From Larix kaempferi (Eukaryota; Streptophyta; Pinopsida; Pinales; Pinaceae), in contig BSBM01000372.1 in assembly GCA_027924585.1 (NCBI GenBank), forward strand, positions 34,495,001 to 34,559,000: DNA of 64,000 bases, in the 5' to 3' direction. Shown here one piece after another: positions 1 to 11,613 of this stretch; the stretch's first letter is position 1, and each line of letters opens with the position of its first letter. A program made the position numbers and the translations under genes. Under the pieces are notes generated by a model, which worked only from the letters and a program-made list of their open reading frames with translations, was not told where the DNA came from and did not search any database.

Positions 1-677
1 GAGAAGCTTATTACTCAAGACAAGCCACAAAACAATCTTGGCTTTCAAAGTGCCTCCCATTTTCCATATCACAGACCACCACCATTTTTTTCACCATTGA
101 ACTGGTTTTTGTTATATGCTTCATAGCCAAGTTTAGCTGTAAAGTATCCATCTACACTATTTAAGGTCCAAACTAGTTTGTCATCAATGTCATCACTCAG
201 GGCAACAAAATTCAGTCTAAGAAGGTTTATAAAATTAGTCCATTCTGTGGCTTCTTCGGTCCCAAGACCTAAATCCTCTGCTGAAATCCAACTATCACCT
301 TGGGATATAATGGCCTTAGCATCCACTAACACTTGGATGTTAGATCTCTTAAGTATCTGAACTAGCCCTTCTGATAGACATAATCTGTCTCCCGCTCCAA
401 CCCAAGGGTCTCTGCCAATATGAACCTGTTTTCCATTGCCTATTTTCCAAACAATCTAGTTCCCAATTAAAGGAAAGGATAAAACCAAAGATTTCCACCC
501 AACGGAGCCACCTTTAAAGGATTTATTTCTGCATCTAAACCAGTCAACTAAGGATGAGTTTGAACAATATTTGGAAATCAGAGTTTTTCCCCATAAAGAT
601 GAGGAATGTTGAGTTAATCTCCACAGAGATTTGGCTGCCAGTGTATATATAGATATGAGGGACACTTGGGTGCCCAC
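1..677 (-). pseudogene. LINE (L1-type) pol fragment, C-terminal RT and zf-RVT region
   Basis: Read on the minus strand, 677 to 69 is one frame with a single TAG (near 456). It shows the pattern that follows the RT core in plant L1-type LINEs: KSLWRL, LWGKTLISKY, GSVGWKS, then WKIGNG and GRDPW. After a frameshift near base 85 the reading continues to base 1 as WSVIWKMGG and WLVLSNKLL, typical of the zinc-binding reverse transcriptase domain (zf-RVT). The fragment enters from the left window edge, and upstream of about 650 the similarity stops, so it is 5'-truncated or cut by later rearrangement. It has no intact RT core and cannot be active. The family-level call is firm; the clade is inferred. 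Confidence 0.8.
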
Positions 678-719
678 TCGCCGTGTTTTAGTTACAAAGA
701 AGCAGTTACAATTCGATTG

Positions 720-1249
720 AGGAGACCAACCGTATTCTTCCCATCAGTCGGCTAGAAGAAGATGAAGAGACACCATTGCCATGTTGATGGTATCTTCTCA
801 GTGCCTTCTTACTGTTTAGAATGTCGACTTACATGTGTTTAATTCATCGAATAATGTGGGGCATGTATGATGAATGAATATTGCAGAATATTGTGTGAGT
901 TGATGAATTTGATGGATCATAAGATATTACCACCCCCAGAATGTATCCTAAATAATAAATGGATTAAAAATTAATTAAAAGTTAATTAAAATCACTATAA
1001 AGTATTTAGTCAAACCCCTATTTCCCCCTAAATTTTTTTCCGGTCGCACAAGAAACAATGTGGAGTTTGGCACATGATAGGATGTGGGGTTAATTCAAAA
1101 TTTTCGAAACTGGGTATCAATGGAAAAATCCCTCCAATTTCATATTTTTCGATTTGCCACAAAATATTCGGTTTAACCAGAACCAAAATATGTTTGGAAC
1201 CAAATCTGTGTTTGTATTGAATCTACCTTTCTTGAACAAAATCTATGCG
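720..1249. other. AT-rich intergenic DNA, no gene seen
   Basis: No reading frame with recognisable composition, no terminal repeats and no tandem structure. It contains AT-rich runs such as the TTAATTAAAAG stretches near 965-990. Confidence 0.6.
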
Positions 1250-2035
1250 TCTGTCAACACACTCGGTCTATGATCAAACCAAACCAAATCGTGTTGAAAT
1301 CCTCTGAAGAAAATTGATGTTATCATGACCGATCGGTAAGAATATGTTTATTCTAGTTTTTTGTGCCCTTGGTTGTATATTTTCGAAGATGTTTTTTTTT
1401 CCAGAGATGATTGTAAGTAAAGAGGAACATTCTATTGCTTACAAAATATGCATTGTAGAGGAACCCTCTATTGCTTACAAAAATTACATATTTTGTTTTA
1501 TATCTTACATTGAACAAAATATTCGAACTCGTGTCTTGTTTTAGATCTAACCCTGCTTGAACCATCAACACACCAGCTCTCTAATCAAACCAAATCGTAT
1601 CGCATTGATATCCTTTAAGCAAAATCGATTGTGTGGTGGTACAACTAGTAAGTATTTTTTTTTCATTTTTTTGTGCTTAAATTTGTTTACATTCTTACCC
1701 TGATTGAACAAAATATACAAACCCATCAACAGGTCTGTGATGAAACCAAAATTGATTGCATTGAAATTTGATGAAAAAATGGATGGTTTAGTGACCGACT
1801 GACAATAATTTTTTTACTATTTATGTTGATCGATTGGTGTAGTGATGGACTGCTTATCAGCCAATTGATTCAACCCATCAGCTCTCTGATCAAACCAAAT
1901 CGGACCACGTTGAAATACTCTGAGCAAAATCGATGGTGTAGTGATACGACTGGTAAGATTTTTTTTTTTCATTTTTTTGTGCTTAAAAAAATGTACATTC
2001 TTACCCTGCAATTTTTTTATTTAAGCACTATATAA
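1250..2035 (+). repeat. Four diverged tandem copies of a ~150-300 bp unit
   Basis: A block beginning AACCAAATCG, followed by GAAAT, AAAATCGATG, a CGACTGGTAAG-like stretch, a poly-T run and TTTTTTGTGC, recurs near 1275, 1585, 1741 and 1888. Spacing is about 305, 160 and 145 bases, so individual units have lost or gained sequence. Many copies carry a GTAAG followed by T-rich DNA. No coding content is seen. Confidence 0.6.
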
Positions 2036-2097
2036 AATGATTTATCATATACTGTATATGTAGAGTAATTAAATTTACCCTTTATTATTTGATGCAG

Positions 2098-3340
2098 ATA
2101 TCAATTTGGACCATTTGGATGCAAATCTAAAATCTTGGTTGGAAGGACAAAATAAATGGAAGGTTTTTACCAAAGGTTAGAAAATATGTAGTATTAATAT
2201 TATGCCTTTATAAATACTCTATTTTTTCACTCTTGCTCTCCAATTAAGAAATCATCTATAACCTGTGTAAGCCATTTTGGCTTCTTGTCCTGATTTCAGA
2301 ATTTTACTTCTTATAAATTTGATCATGTTCAATAGAGACCCTGATTCATTGCCATATAAAGAATGAAAGTCATTGCCTCCAGAGGTTGTGGAAGAAGCTT
2401 TTCGAATACTTGCTGAAGAGGATGCTGAACGAGAAAAGAGACGAAAAATAAAGCAACAATTGTCTATACAATGACAAAATTCACAGAAATTATATAGACT
2501 TGCAAAAACTGATTGTTGGAGTGATGATGATGTATCCAGTAGTAATGATGTTGAGAACCAGCCTAATGATAGGGATATACCTTAGCAAATCCGATGTCGT
2601 TCAACTCTAAAGTATGTTAAGGGCAAGGCTCCAAACTTTGATACAGTTGTTTTTCTTAAAGGAGAAAATGGTTAAGAAGAAATCATTATCTGAAAAGTTA
2701 TAGATGAGTCACATAAAATAAATGTAGAGTTGACAATGTTGGATCCTTGTGGTGATGATCCAATTATTTACACTATTAGTACCAATGACACATGGACACA
2801 TACTATGGATGATGTTCTGCCTGTTCAAATGGTGTATGCAGATGAAAGTGGCAACCTTACGTTGGATCATCCTTCAATTTCTGAAATAAAATCACAATTA
2901 TCTTCAAGTGGGCCAGATAAAAATCATAAAAAACATTCCACTCCAGTCATCAAGCGAGGGTTTTATATGGGATCTTGTTTAGATGTGACTCCCCTATTAA
3001 CTCAAAATGGTCGTTTTGTGAAGATTGGTAGAAATAAATTCATTCAAATGGATGGGCTATTGGTGCACAACACAAATACATTTGATTTTACCATAAAGGC
3101 AGACATGTATGTCCGTATTTATTATGAAACATTTCCTGGAATGTCTGAATACGAGTCATTGAAAATTCCATATCCTGTAGAAGTGTTAGATTGTTGAGTA
3201 GATGTTTCAACTGGTGGAACATTTTTTTGGGTAAGAATATTTGAAAATCATGTAGATGTTTTTGGTAGAGGCCACTATATTCCTGAAGGTGTGAATTTGC
3301 CATCACTGACCGCCATTTTCTCACATAGAGAGAGAAAAGT
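2098..3340 (+). pseudogene. Decayed gene of unknown function, acidic/charged N-part
   Basis: A likely exon at 2098-2175 (GATGCAG acceptor, AAAG|GTTAG donor) encodes LDHLDANLKSWLEGQNKW. From about 2332 one frame runs without frameshift to 3370, broken by six stops (TGA, TGA, TAG, TAA, TGA, TGA). Its first part is rich in Glu, Arg and Lys (VVEEAFRILAEEDAEREKRR), followed by an Asp/Ser stretch (SDDDVSSSNDV). The second part has a compact globular look: GFYMGSCLDVTPLL, KIGRNKF, VHNTNTFDFTIKADMYV, GGTFFWVRIFE. I do not recognise the family. The frame runs into the satellite at about 3325-3340, so the 3' end is lost. It could be a captured host gene or a third gene of the element that also holds the transposase-like gene. 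Confidence 0.5.
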
Positions 3341-4262
3341 ATTCAGAGGGAATCATCCTATAGGTGGATGACTAATGCACGTGAATATAGTCTCAGACTT
3401 GGAAAAAAGTATCTGGTCAAGAATATATTGGCCTGCCAAAACATCCACTCGCCCTTTTTTGCACTTAAAACTATCCTAAATGGCCTTAGAAAAATGCCCA
3501 CCCGTTCTCACCAGTGAGGGATTAAATTATTCTGACAACATAAGCTTTCTGGTGGAGGATTTACACACTTGAACTTTGAATCATTCTTGATAAAAGGTCT
3601 ATAGCCAAGAATATAATGGCCTTCCAAAACATCCAATCAACCTCTTTTGAACCCTGCCATATTATGCCCCCCTTTGGCAAAAATGGCTTAGTACTGAAAA
3701 TATGGCTCAAGTGGATTTGGGAAAATTATTGACATTTCCTAAATGAGAGAGATACAATTATTTTGAAGGAACCATCCTGTAGTTGGATGACCAATGCACT
3801 TGAATATAGTATTATTCTTGAAAAATAGGATTTGTTCAAGAATATATTGGCCTTCCAAAACAACCACTCAGCTAGTTCTGCACCTAAAACTGGCCTAAAT
3901 GGCCTCAAGAAAATGTCCGCCATTTCTCACCTTTGAGGGATAAAACATTTCTGATAGCATAATTTTTTAGGTGGATGATTTATGCACTTGAACATTGACT
4001 CGTTCGTGATAAAAATTCAAAGGACAAGAAGATAATGGCCTTCGAAAACATCCAATCAACCTATTTTGCACCATGCCAGAAAATGCTCCCGTTTGGAAAA
4101 AAATGGCTAAGTACTGAAAGGCTGGCTTAAGTGGCTATGGTAAAATGACCGCCATTTCCTCATTGAGAGAAATTAAATTATTTTGAAGGCACAATCTTGT
4201 AGGTGGATGAATAATGCACCTGAATATAGTCTCAGTCTTGGAAAAAAGGCCCTGGTCATAAA
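3325..4262 (+). repeat. Satellite, ~420-bp unit, about 2.2 copies (left block)
   Basis: The block TAGGTGGATGA, GGTCAAGAATATATTGGCC, CCAAAACA, TTTTGCAC and AAATGGCCT recurs near 3437 and 3856 (419 bp apart), with a related half-unit near 3616 and 4042. It is the same repeat, in the same orientation, as the array at 23735-26930 but of a distinct subtype (GAATATAGTCTCAG where the right array has GACCATTGGCTCAG). Translations of this block are chance frames. Confidence 0.8.
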
Positions 4263-4359
4263 ATAAAAATGATTAAAAAGATCAATCTTGGCCAATAAAA
4301 TAAAAAAAAATAAAAGTTGAGGTTTGGTAGGTTCGGGTTTAAGAACTATCTATGCATTT

Positions 4360-4478
4360 TTAAAAAAAGTGATAGCTTATGTCTATATACTTTTTTATGT
4401 CAAAGTAAAACCCATTTATAAAAAGTGATAGCTTATGTTTATGCACTTTTTTTATGTCAAAGTACAACCAATTTATAA
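4360..4478 (+). repeat. Tandem duplication, ~58 bp x 2
   Basis: Two adjacent copies of AAAAAGTGATAGCTTATGT, then a T-run, ATGTCAAAGTA and ATTTATAAA. They lie in the otherwise featureless stretch 4263-4679 between the satellite and the coiled-coil gene. Confidence 0.6.
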
Positions 4479-4679
4479 AATTCACTCCGAAGACGATGCT
4501 TGAAAAAATATTAAAAGTCGGATGTCAGCATAGGGAAAAGTGCATGCCCAAGTCATGGATTATGACCTAGAAATACACTCAAGCCCTACGTTTTGTTGCT
4601 AAAATACTCCGTGCGGGAATAATTTGTGAGTCTGAAATACAATATGTGTTCATCACTTCTGCTTCGAACCTAGACAACC

Positions 4680-5560
4680 ATGGGAGAACTTGAAATAGGG
4701 TCGTCCTCTACCATGGGCGTAGTTGAAACAGGGGCATCCTCCTCTGTAAACACAGTTGAAACATAAGTGTCCAAAGATGATAGGTTCAATTATGTATGGA
4801 AAATATCCTAAGGAAAGCAGAAGTTTTTGAGTTTTTGTTTGGAATGTTCAATTATGTTGATGAGGAGATAGATGAGGCAATTTTGAAATATGATGTTGGG
4901 AATATGGAATTCATAATTTTTGGGAAGCGGGTAAAGCTCAACCTTGATTTGGTTTCCCTAGATACAAATATTCCACACAGAGGAATAGGAGAAGAACCAG
5001 ATGGCTAATAAAATTTGTGGGCAAGAAATATTTGTTCTGAGGAATGGCTCAAGAATGCAAGATGTCCCTCCCAAAATATACAAAACATTGATTCCAATTG
5101 TCCTTAGGACAATTTTGAATCATCATAGGGAGGAAATTATGGGTGAATGTATGAGGGTAGTGATACATTGTGTTGAAGATATACATGTAGATATTCCTTA
5201 GCTATTGGCTAAGAAATCCACTCTTCCCTGCAAGAGAGCCAATTAAGGAAGGTTAAATTTAGTTTCCCGGGAACACTTCAAAAAAATATTGATTTATGTC
5301 GACCCCATGCTACTGAAACAGAGATTCGTGATATCAACCAACATGAAAATATATCTTTGCCAAAACCACCTGTTCATAAAACATATGTTAGGAAATATAA
5401 TAGCAGGGAACATAATGAGGAATTGACAGTACAGTCTCCTCAAAAGAATGAGGAATTAGTACAATCTCGTAAGTACCATGGAGAATTACCAGTACAACCT
5501 CCTGAACATAATGAAGAATTTCCAGTACAAACTCCTGAGAACCATGACTAATTACAAGTA
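4680..5560 (+). pseudogene. Coiled-coil/repeat protein pseudogene, 5' part (interrupted by Gypsy I)
   Basis: Begins with ATG at 4680 (MGELEIGSSS) and continues with frame changes through FEFLFGMFNYVDEEIDEA and FIIFGKRVKLNLD, then QDVPPKIYKTLIPIVLRTIL and VIHCVEDIHVDIP. Stops lie in the first 150 bases and at 5200 (TAG). From 5395 to 5555 a short peptide repeat of about 16-18 residues occurs, pairing NEEL/NEEF with VQ-PP or VQ-SP, four to five times. Gypsy I then interrupts it at TSD TAGTC, and the frame resumes at 16048. The FGKRVKL segment vaguely recalls plant transposon-associated proteins; that is inference. It is read toward the minus-strand transposase-like gene. Confidence 0.5.
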
Positions 5561-5966
5561 TAGTCTGTTAACACCCAAAAAGTGTTCACTACCTCATCTA
5601 CCCCATTACATGACTCATTTGTCCATATTTCCTACCATATTTTCCTCCAAAACCTTAAAATTCCATTAAAAAGCCTCCAAAATGCCACAAAACCATTAAA
5701 AAAGCCTCCAAAAGGCCAAAAAAACCATTAAAAAAGTCTCCAAAAGGCCAAAAAAACCATTAAAAAAGTCTCCAAAAGGCCAAAAAAACCCCTTTTTTCC
5801 TCCAAAATAATCCAAAATTCCTCCAAAATAGCAAAAACCCTCTAAAAAGGGAATAAAAAATACAAAAAAGAGGAAAAAGAGGGAAAAAGGAAGCAAAAAC
5901 CCTATACAGCTGACCTAAACCATATGGTGCCCAAAACCATGGGCTAGCACTCCACCAATAAAAACC

Positions 5967-5974
5967 TATAAATA
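5967..5974 (+). promoter_or_regulatory. TATA box in Gypsy I 5' LTR
   Basis: TATAAATA inside the small palindrome CCTATAAATAGG, conserved in the 3' LTR at 15634. Transcription would be expected to start about 25-35 bases downstream. Confidence 0.6.
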
Positions 5975-6307
5975 GGTGATGGAGGATCCTCATTTCATAT
6001 CCACAGTCAAACACACCCTTACTCTGCCAAAATCACTCCTGAAACCCTAGCTCACCCTTGATCTACTTTCACATTTGAGTGCCCCTTTGGCCCATTTCCA
6101 AACCCTTTGGAGAAACAGAATGGAGCAAAACTAGAAGCTTGGAAGAAACCCTCTTGGACTACTGCAAAGGCTTCACCAATCTTCACATTGGAGGTATAAT
6201 CAATACAAAAAACCCTTTTTATTATCTTGTCTTTTCTGTTTTATGCACATGCTTAGAGTAGTTACCATTTTACTCTATTGTCTTTCATTTATTGTTTTTC
6301 TGAACTG

Positions 6308-6335
6308 CTACTAAGGAGTCCCTTCTCCTTAGTAG
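6308..6335 (+). terminator. LTR-end stem-loop (possible RNA 3'-end signal)
   Basis: CTACTAAGGAG, six-base loop TCCCTT, then CTCCTTAGTAG: an 11-bp perfect stem 40 bases before the LTR end. The 3' LTR copy has a single change. Its position suits an R-U5/polyadenylation region; the function is inferred. Confidence 0.4.
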
Positions 6336-6379
6336 GTGCTCATTTGCACAAGCTAGGGTGAAAACCCTAGCTACAGTTT

Positions 6380-6391
6380 TGGCGGCTCCCC
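6380..6391 (+). other. Primer binding site candidate, Gypsy I
   Basis: TGGCGGCTCCCC lies 4 bases after the LTR. The TGG start matches the complement of a tRNA CCA end; I cannot name the tRNA. Confidence 0.5.
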
Positions 6392-6524
6392 TTGTGTTCC
6401 TTTGAATTTTTGGTTCTAGTTTTAAAGTTTTAAATGTTTTCAAATTTTTGCAATATTTTTCTGTTTTTTCCTTTCGGCTGCCATAAACCGCGTCTTTTCC
6501 CCCCCGCAACTGTGTTCCGACCGT

Positions 6525-6990
6525 GTCTTTCAAGCATTTACCTGTGATCCGACTGCGACTCTCAGACTGTTTTCGGCGATCTACCGGCGGTTTCCAGTCT
6601 GTTACCTATGATCTGATCGCGGTTATCAGCTTGTTTCATGCGATACGACCGCGGCTGTTAACCCATTTTTCCACGGGCCACTTGCGGCTTTCAGCCATTT
6701 TCCTACAACCCGCCTACGTCTTTCGGCCTTTTTCCCACGTTCCGCTTGCGGCTTTCAGCCATTTTTCTGCAACCTACCTGCGTCTTTCGGCCTTTTTCCC
6801 GCATCCCGCTTGCGGCTTTCAGCCATTTTCCTGCAATCCGCCTGCGACTTTCGACCTTTTTCCCGTGGTCCGCCTGCGTCTTTCGACCAAAATCCTGCAA
6901 CCCATTCGTGACTGTTGAGCTGTTTCCCGCGGTCCGAACGCACAGGTTTGCCACAGCCCGCGGTCTGTTTTCTGCACTTTTTTCACCGTT
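6525..6990 (+). repeat. GC-rich leader minisatellite, ~34-bp unit
   Basis: About a dozen diverged units alternating CTTTCAGCCATTTTCCTGCA and CTTTCGGCCTTTTTCCCGC with GCTTGCGG or CGCCTGCG linkers, lying between the primer site and gag. It is markedly more CpG-rich than its surroundings. Several overlapping reading frames on both strands run through it only because the repeat lacks stops. Confidence 0.75.
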
Positions 6991-8315
6991 TTGAACCCAA
7001 CACTTTGCTGCAATATTTTCTGTACCTGCACAGCCATCTGTCCTATCTGTAGCCATACTTCCCTATAGCCTCTTTTCTGCAGTTTTATTTCTGTTCCATT
7101 TACATAATATTAAAAAAAAAAATTTCAGCATTTTAATTGAAAAGAGAAAATTTTGCATTTCAAAGTTTAAATTCTGTATTGTTATTTTTAGTTAGAAAGT
7201 TGCCCACCCCGTGGCACTTTTACTTGGGTTCATCATCTCACATGCACACACTCTGTCACCTATTTCAAGTGAGCCCTAAAATACTACTTAACACAACCAA
7301 CATTCTAACCCCACTTGGGGAACACATAAGAATTTTTGTAGTTAGGTAGGATCGGGGGGATAGGCATCCAAATAACACCCCTCGGTTGCTTACACTTGAG
7401 ACATAGCTGTTGTCCATTAGGGAACCAAAATCCCCTAGTATTTCTTGACATGGTTTAAAACCAATTTATCGGGAAGGCCTCTCGGGTTGAAGTCGCCAGA
7501 CTGGTTCCGGAAGCCTGAGTGGAATACCGCAATCCATTCAGTAACCGAAGGATACCTTTCGTAGTTCTCGATGTATCACCCGTATGGGGATACAACAGCG
7601 ATAGAACCAAATAGCAGATTCACCCAACCGAACGTGTCATGAACGGGGTATCTTAGCTGCTTTTCTTCTAGGATTGACTACCCGGTGTCCCTCCTGGTAG
7701 GGGGATATCCTTAGCCACTTGGCTCTACTATCCATATTGTTTGACTTGGATTTGATCACCTTGCAGAGGATATGTCTAGTTGAGTCAGAATACTATTTAG
7801 CTAGGTGTTTGCATGCTCCCTTACATCCTTTTGGTCTAGCGAGTCCACTATTTTTATTTTTTAGGAAACCTTCTGCTTGTTGGTATTCTGACCATTTCTA
7901 TTGATACTCCACTTATTGTAGCACAGCTGTTACAGTAAGTGTTTTGAGTTGGTTGTTAGCCTGAGTGCCATATTTTTTGAGCTCTCCTTCTACACACTCG
8001 GTTGCATTAGGGTTTTTGAGCTGTTTTTCACTCAACACAACCCCCAGATACTTGACACCATCTGTCACCATTGAGTCCCCGAGACATTCGCGGTGCCTCC
8101 AGGGTGAGCCCCCACAGCACGGTTCACTTGACCTCACTCGTCATAGACGTAGATCTTCATCACTTGATATCACTCATCATAGATCTCGAGCGTTGTCACT
8201 TGACTCCACTCGTCAACGACATATAATTCTGTCACCCGATCTAGACGCCCCTTATTTTACCTCTAATTCTGAGGCAGAGTCCAAGAACCCCACTTACACT
8301 GCACCAACCAGCCCC
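6991..8315 (+). other. Gypsy I leader, remainder
   Basis: No further gene seen. The last part (about 8110-8225) holds three copies of a ~45-bp block reading SLD-T-RHR in the gag frame. That frame is open from 7965 but has no ATG until 8316, so this part may be untranslated leader or an N-terminal extension. Confidence 0.5.
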
Positions 8316-11300
8316 ATGGCTGGCATGACTTCCACCCATTTCTTTGTAGGGACCAGTGGTGGAGCATCCACCACCACACCAGCTACCACACCTGCTTTGG
8401 GTATGCCCTCGATGGGGTCCACATCGACCATTCCGATCACTGTACCCATTCCAGTAGCTGGCATACCTGTCTCCACTCCATCAGTGACTCACACTACCCT
8501 TGGCGGTGCAGGACCGTCCCATACCACTTTTGTTCCTCCACTTCGGGACAACATCCCAAACCTTGCCCCTCCACTTGGGGGCATTGGCCCCCACATGGTC
8601 ACACCCACTAATATGTCACATCCTTCTACTAGTTTGCCATTCATGGCTAGTCTCAACCTTCCTGACCTAGCTAGACTGACTAACGATCCCATCAAACATG
8701 ACCCTGCGTGGCCTCACATGCCCACCAAGCTCCCCTCCGACATCCCTAAGTTTGAGGGAAAGGCAGGTGAGGACCCCCAGAACCATATTATGTCCTTCCA
8801 TCTATGGTGTTCCTCCAACTCCATAGTGGACGACTCTGTCCGCCTCCATTTGTTACAGCGCACCCTCACTGGCTCTGCAGCTAAGTGGTACATCGAGCAG
8901 CCCCATGGGACCCATGCCACCTTTACTTCCCTTGCCTCGACTTTCCTGCAGTTCTTCCAGTTACCTGTCTGCTATGACATGGGAGTTGAGATCCTACTGT
9001 CTTGCAGACAGAACACTGCTACCCACATCATTGACCACATTCATGAGTGGCATTGACACCGCAGCCTCTGCAAAATCAAGTTAGACGATCGTATCTTCTC
9101 AAATTGGTTTCTAAAATATCTCCTTCCTGTCATTGCCAAGGATGTGGCATCTGAACGACCCCAGTCTGAAGAAGAGGCCATCCTCAAAGCCCAACAATTT
9201 GACCTTATTTACACCTAGTCAGGTTATCTGTATTCCATCATACCTGATGCCCCTCGCGGCGATTCCTCCCGACACAATGCGTCAGGGGCATCCCATGTCG
9301 TAGATGGCATCATTGGCCGTGCTGCCTTGCATCCCCAACCCTTTTCCATAGCACGTATTAACCATGGCCCCGACCTTTTGCGGGCTACATCTTAATTCGG
9401 AGCAATCAATTCGTATGCTCCCATGGCACATCACCACCATTCCCACAGACCCTCCTGTCCACCTCAGTGCTTTGGTCATGCGCCCCTCGCTTACGCCCCC
9501 CTGGTCGCACCTCAGCCATATTACTACCCACAGGCTGCACCAGCTCCTCTAACCTCTCAAGCCCAACCTGCTTATTACCCACCACAGGCAGCCTCTGCGG
9601 CAAACCCACAACCCATTCCGTAGATGTATCAGCCACCCCCACAAGTTTCAGCACCTACGCAGCCTCCGCCTCCTTATTATCCACTGCAGCCTGCTCCCAC
9701 ACCTGCACAACCCCAAAACCCACCTACTACCCAAGGGCAAGTGTACGCCCAACAGAATCTGCAGCAGAACCAAAATAACTAGTGCCAACAGGGCCAGCAA
9801 AATCATGGCAAAGGCCGTAACCGTGGGAATAACCCCCCTCCAGACCAAGGCGGTCAACCTCCCAACCCTCCAAACAAAAATAACGCGGCACCTGCGAACC
9901 AGAACCCTAATCGACCGCCCAAGCAGGCCAAAAATCCTAATTTGGGAACAAACCATCCTTGTTCTATTTGTGGGGTCTATGGCCACTACACACATGCTTT
10001 CCCACATTTGGAGTGAGCTCGGCAACTCTGGACTGATGATGCCCATCGCCAAGGGCACGCGGCTCCTCAGGCGCCGCCCAACCCCCCACCACCTCTGCAT
10101 CAACCATTGGTGCTACAAAACCCCTTACCAACCCAAGGCGTAGTGAACACTTAGCCATTGGTTCCCCCTCAAGGAAATGCGCCACCACAACAGCAAATCA
10201 CTTATGCCGCTCCTGATCAACCCATGTTAGAATCAGGTACCCACCACTTATTAATGATGTCATCCACCGATGTCAACATCCAAACCCGTCGGAACCAATA
10301 TGGATCCACCCCTGAAGCCTCTCCCGTCGACAAAAACACTAACGCTCATCCCATTGATCAGATGTTACGTATACCCCCAGCTCCACTAGATGGCACCTCC
10401 AAAGCACCTCACTTCCCACTTCGTCGCATCAACAATAATCCCAATGCTCATGCTACGTCAAATTACAACATTGTAGATGACTTAACCCAGTCTCCCGCAG
10501 CCATGTCTGCGCTAGAAGTCTTAAAAAATTTTCCTTCACAGCGCAAGACTTTGCTCTCCGCCATTGGTGTTATTGACCCAAATTATTCACGACTGATGGC
10601 CTTCGATTTGGACTAGTCCAAACCACACCTGCCTTCCACTTTAGCGTTCCAAGTTTCTGTTTCCGTTCGGAATCTTGTCATCCATCGGTGCATTATTGAT
10701 GAAGGTGCCTCTACATGCGTTATGTCCACATTTGTTTGGCAAAAGTTGGGATCCCCTACTCTCCAACAGTCCTCCACTGCGTTGCGAGCCTACGACGGTT
10801 GTTCCGCTCAACCCCAAGGTCTCTTAGCTAATGTCCCCGTCCAGTTGGCTGGTAAAACAGTGCTCATTGACATAGAGGTCATCAATGCCCAACTTGATTA
10901 TAACCTCTTACTTGGCCGCAGCTACCTGTATGCCATGTGGGTGGTTGCCTCATCCATTTTTCATACCATGATGTTCCCCCATGATGAACGCGTGGTCAAG
11001 GTCGACCAACTCACCTATTACGATCCCAATGCCCCCGCTGCACCCGAAAATGTTCTCCCCATGGTTGAACAACCTGTTTGTGGTGCAACTACCTGGTTTG
11101 TTTCCTCCGTGGGACCTGGAGTTTACTCAGATACACCAATGACCTCAACATTCCAATCCATTCCACCCTCGTCACCCACGACCGAAGTATCTGACCTATG
11201 TACCCTTTCCCACAATACACAAACACCCAAAAATCAACCGCCCTTGTTACCCAAACCACCATTGGTACCTAGTCACATTGGTGTTACACCCATCCACACA

Positions 11301-11586
11301 ATCCCCTTCCTATTCCCTCCCTCAGGCGTAGTAAGTGCCCTGGTTATGGCTACTCTCAACCTCCCTGGGTTAACCTTAGGATTACCTGTGTGGTATATTT
11401 CACCTCCCGTTCCCCCGCCGACACCAAATGTCGTCCTACAACCGGTGCAACCCATTGCCACTACTAGTCAACCACCTCCCGGTGTCACTACTCGTCATCT
11501 ACAAATCCCCCCCCTCTTATCAAGCACACTGGGGACAGAGGCCCACAACCATACACTGCTGTACCCCTTCCCAAAACAGTTAAACG
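8316..11586 (+). pseudogene. gag-pro: Gypsy I gag-protease
   Basis: One frame with no frameshift but eight stops: TGA 9054, TAG 9216, TAA 9393, TAG 9621, TAG 9780, TGA 10014, TAG 10152, TAG 10614. ATG 8316 is the first Met in the open stretch. The retrotransposon Gag domain is at about 8640-9200 (LARLTNDPIKHD, DIPKFEGKAGEDPQNH, LTGSAAKWYIEQP). A Pro/Gln/Tyr-rich low-complexity part follows (9440-9900), then a CCHC knuckle at 9960-10001 whose last Cys is Phe. The aspartic protease has D-E-G-A at 10698-10709, where retropepsins have D-T/S-G-A, and ends with LLLGRSYL. Gag coats the RNA; the protease matures the polyprotein. Non-functional as it stands. Confidence 0.85.
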
Positions 11587-11613
11587 CCCCCCCCCCCCCC
11601 CCCCCCCCCCCCC
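11587..11613 (+). repeat. 27-base poly-C tract at a frame change
   Basis: An uninterrupted run of 27 C separates the gag-pro frame from the next frame (offset by one base). Losing one C or gaining two would join them through a polyproline stretch. Homopolymer slippage, or a sequencing or assembly length error, is the simplest cause. Confidence 0.9.

Larger units (their letters stand above)
5566..6375 (+). repeat. Gypsy I 5' LTR
   Basis: 810 bp, TG...CA. It is longer than the 3' LTR (743 bp) because a short CCAAAAGGCC/CCATTAAAAAAG tandem motif near 5690-5790 has more copies. A TATA box and a stem-loop are annotated separately. Confidence 0.95.

Noticed and set aside
5696-6014. Phe-rich minus-strand frames (FFLFFVFFIP) in the Gypsy I LTRs
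   Set aside because: They are the complement of A-rich LTR sequence and occur in both LTRs; no gene evidence.
6523-7056. Several 60-130-residue frames on both strands
   Set aside because: All are readings of the 34-bp leader minisatellite.
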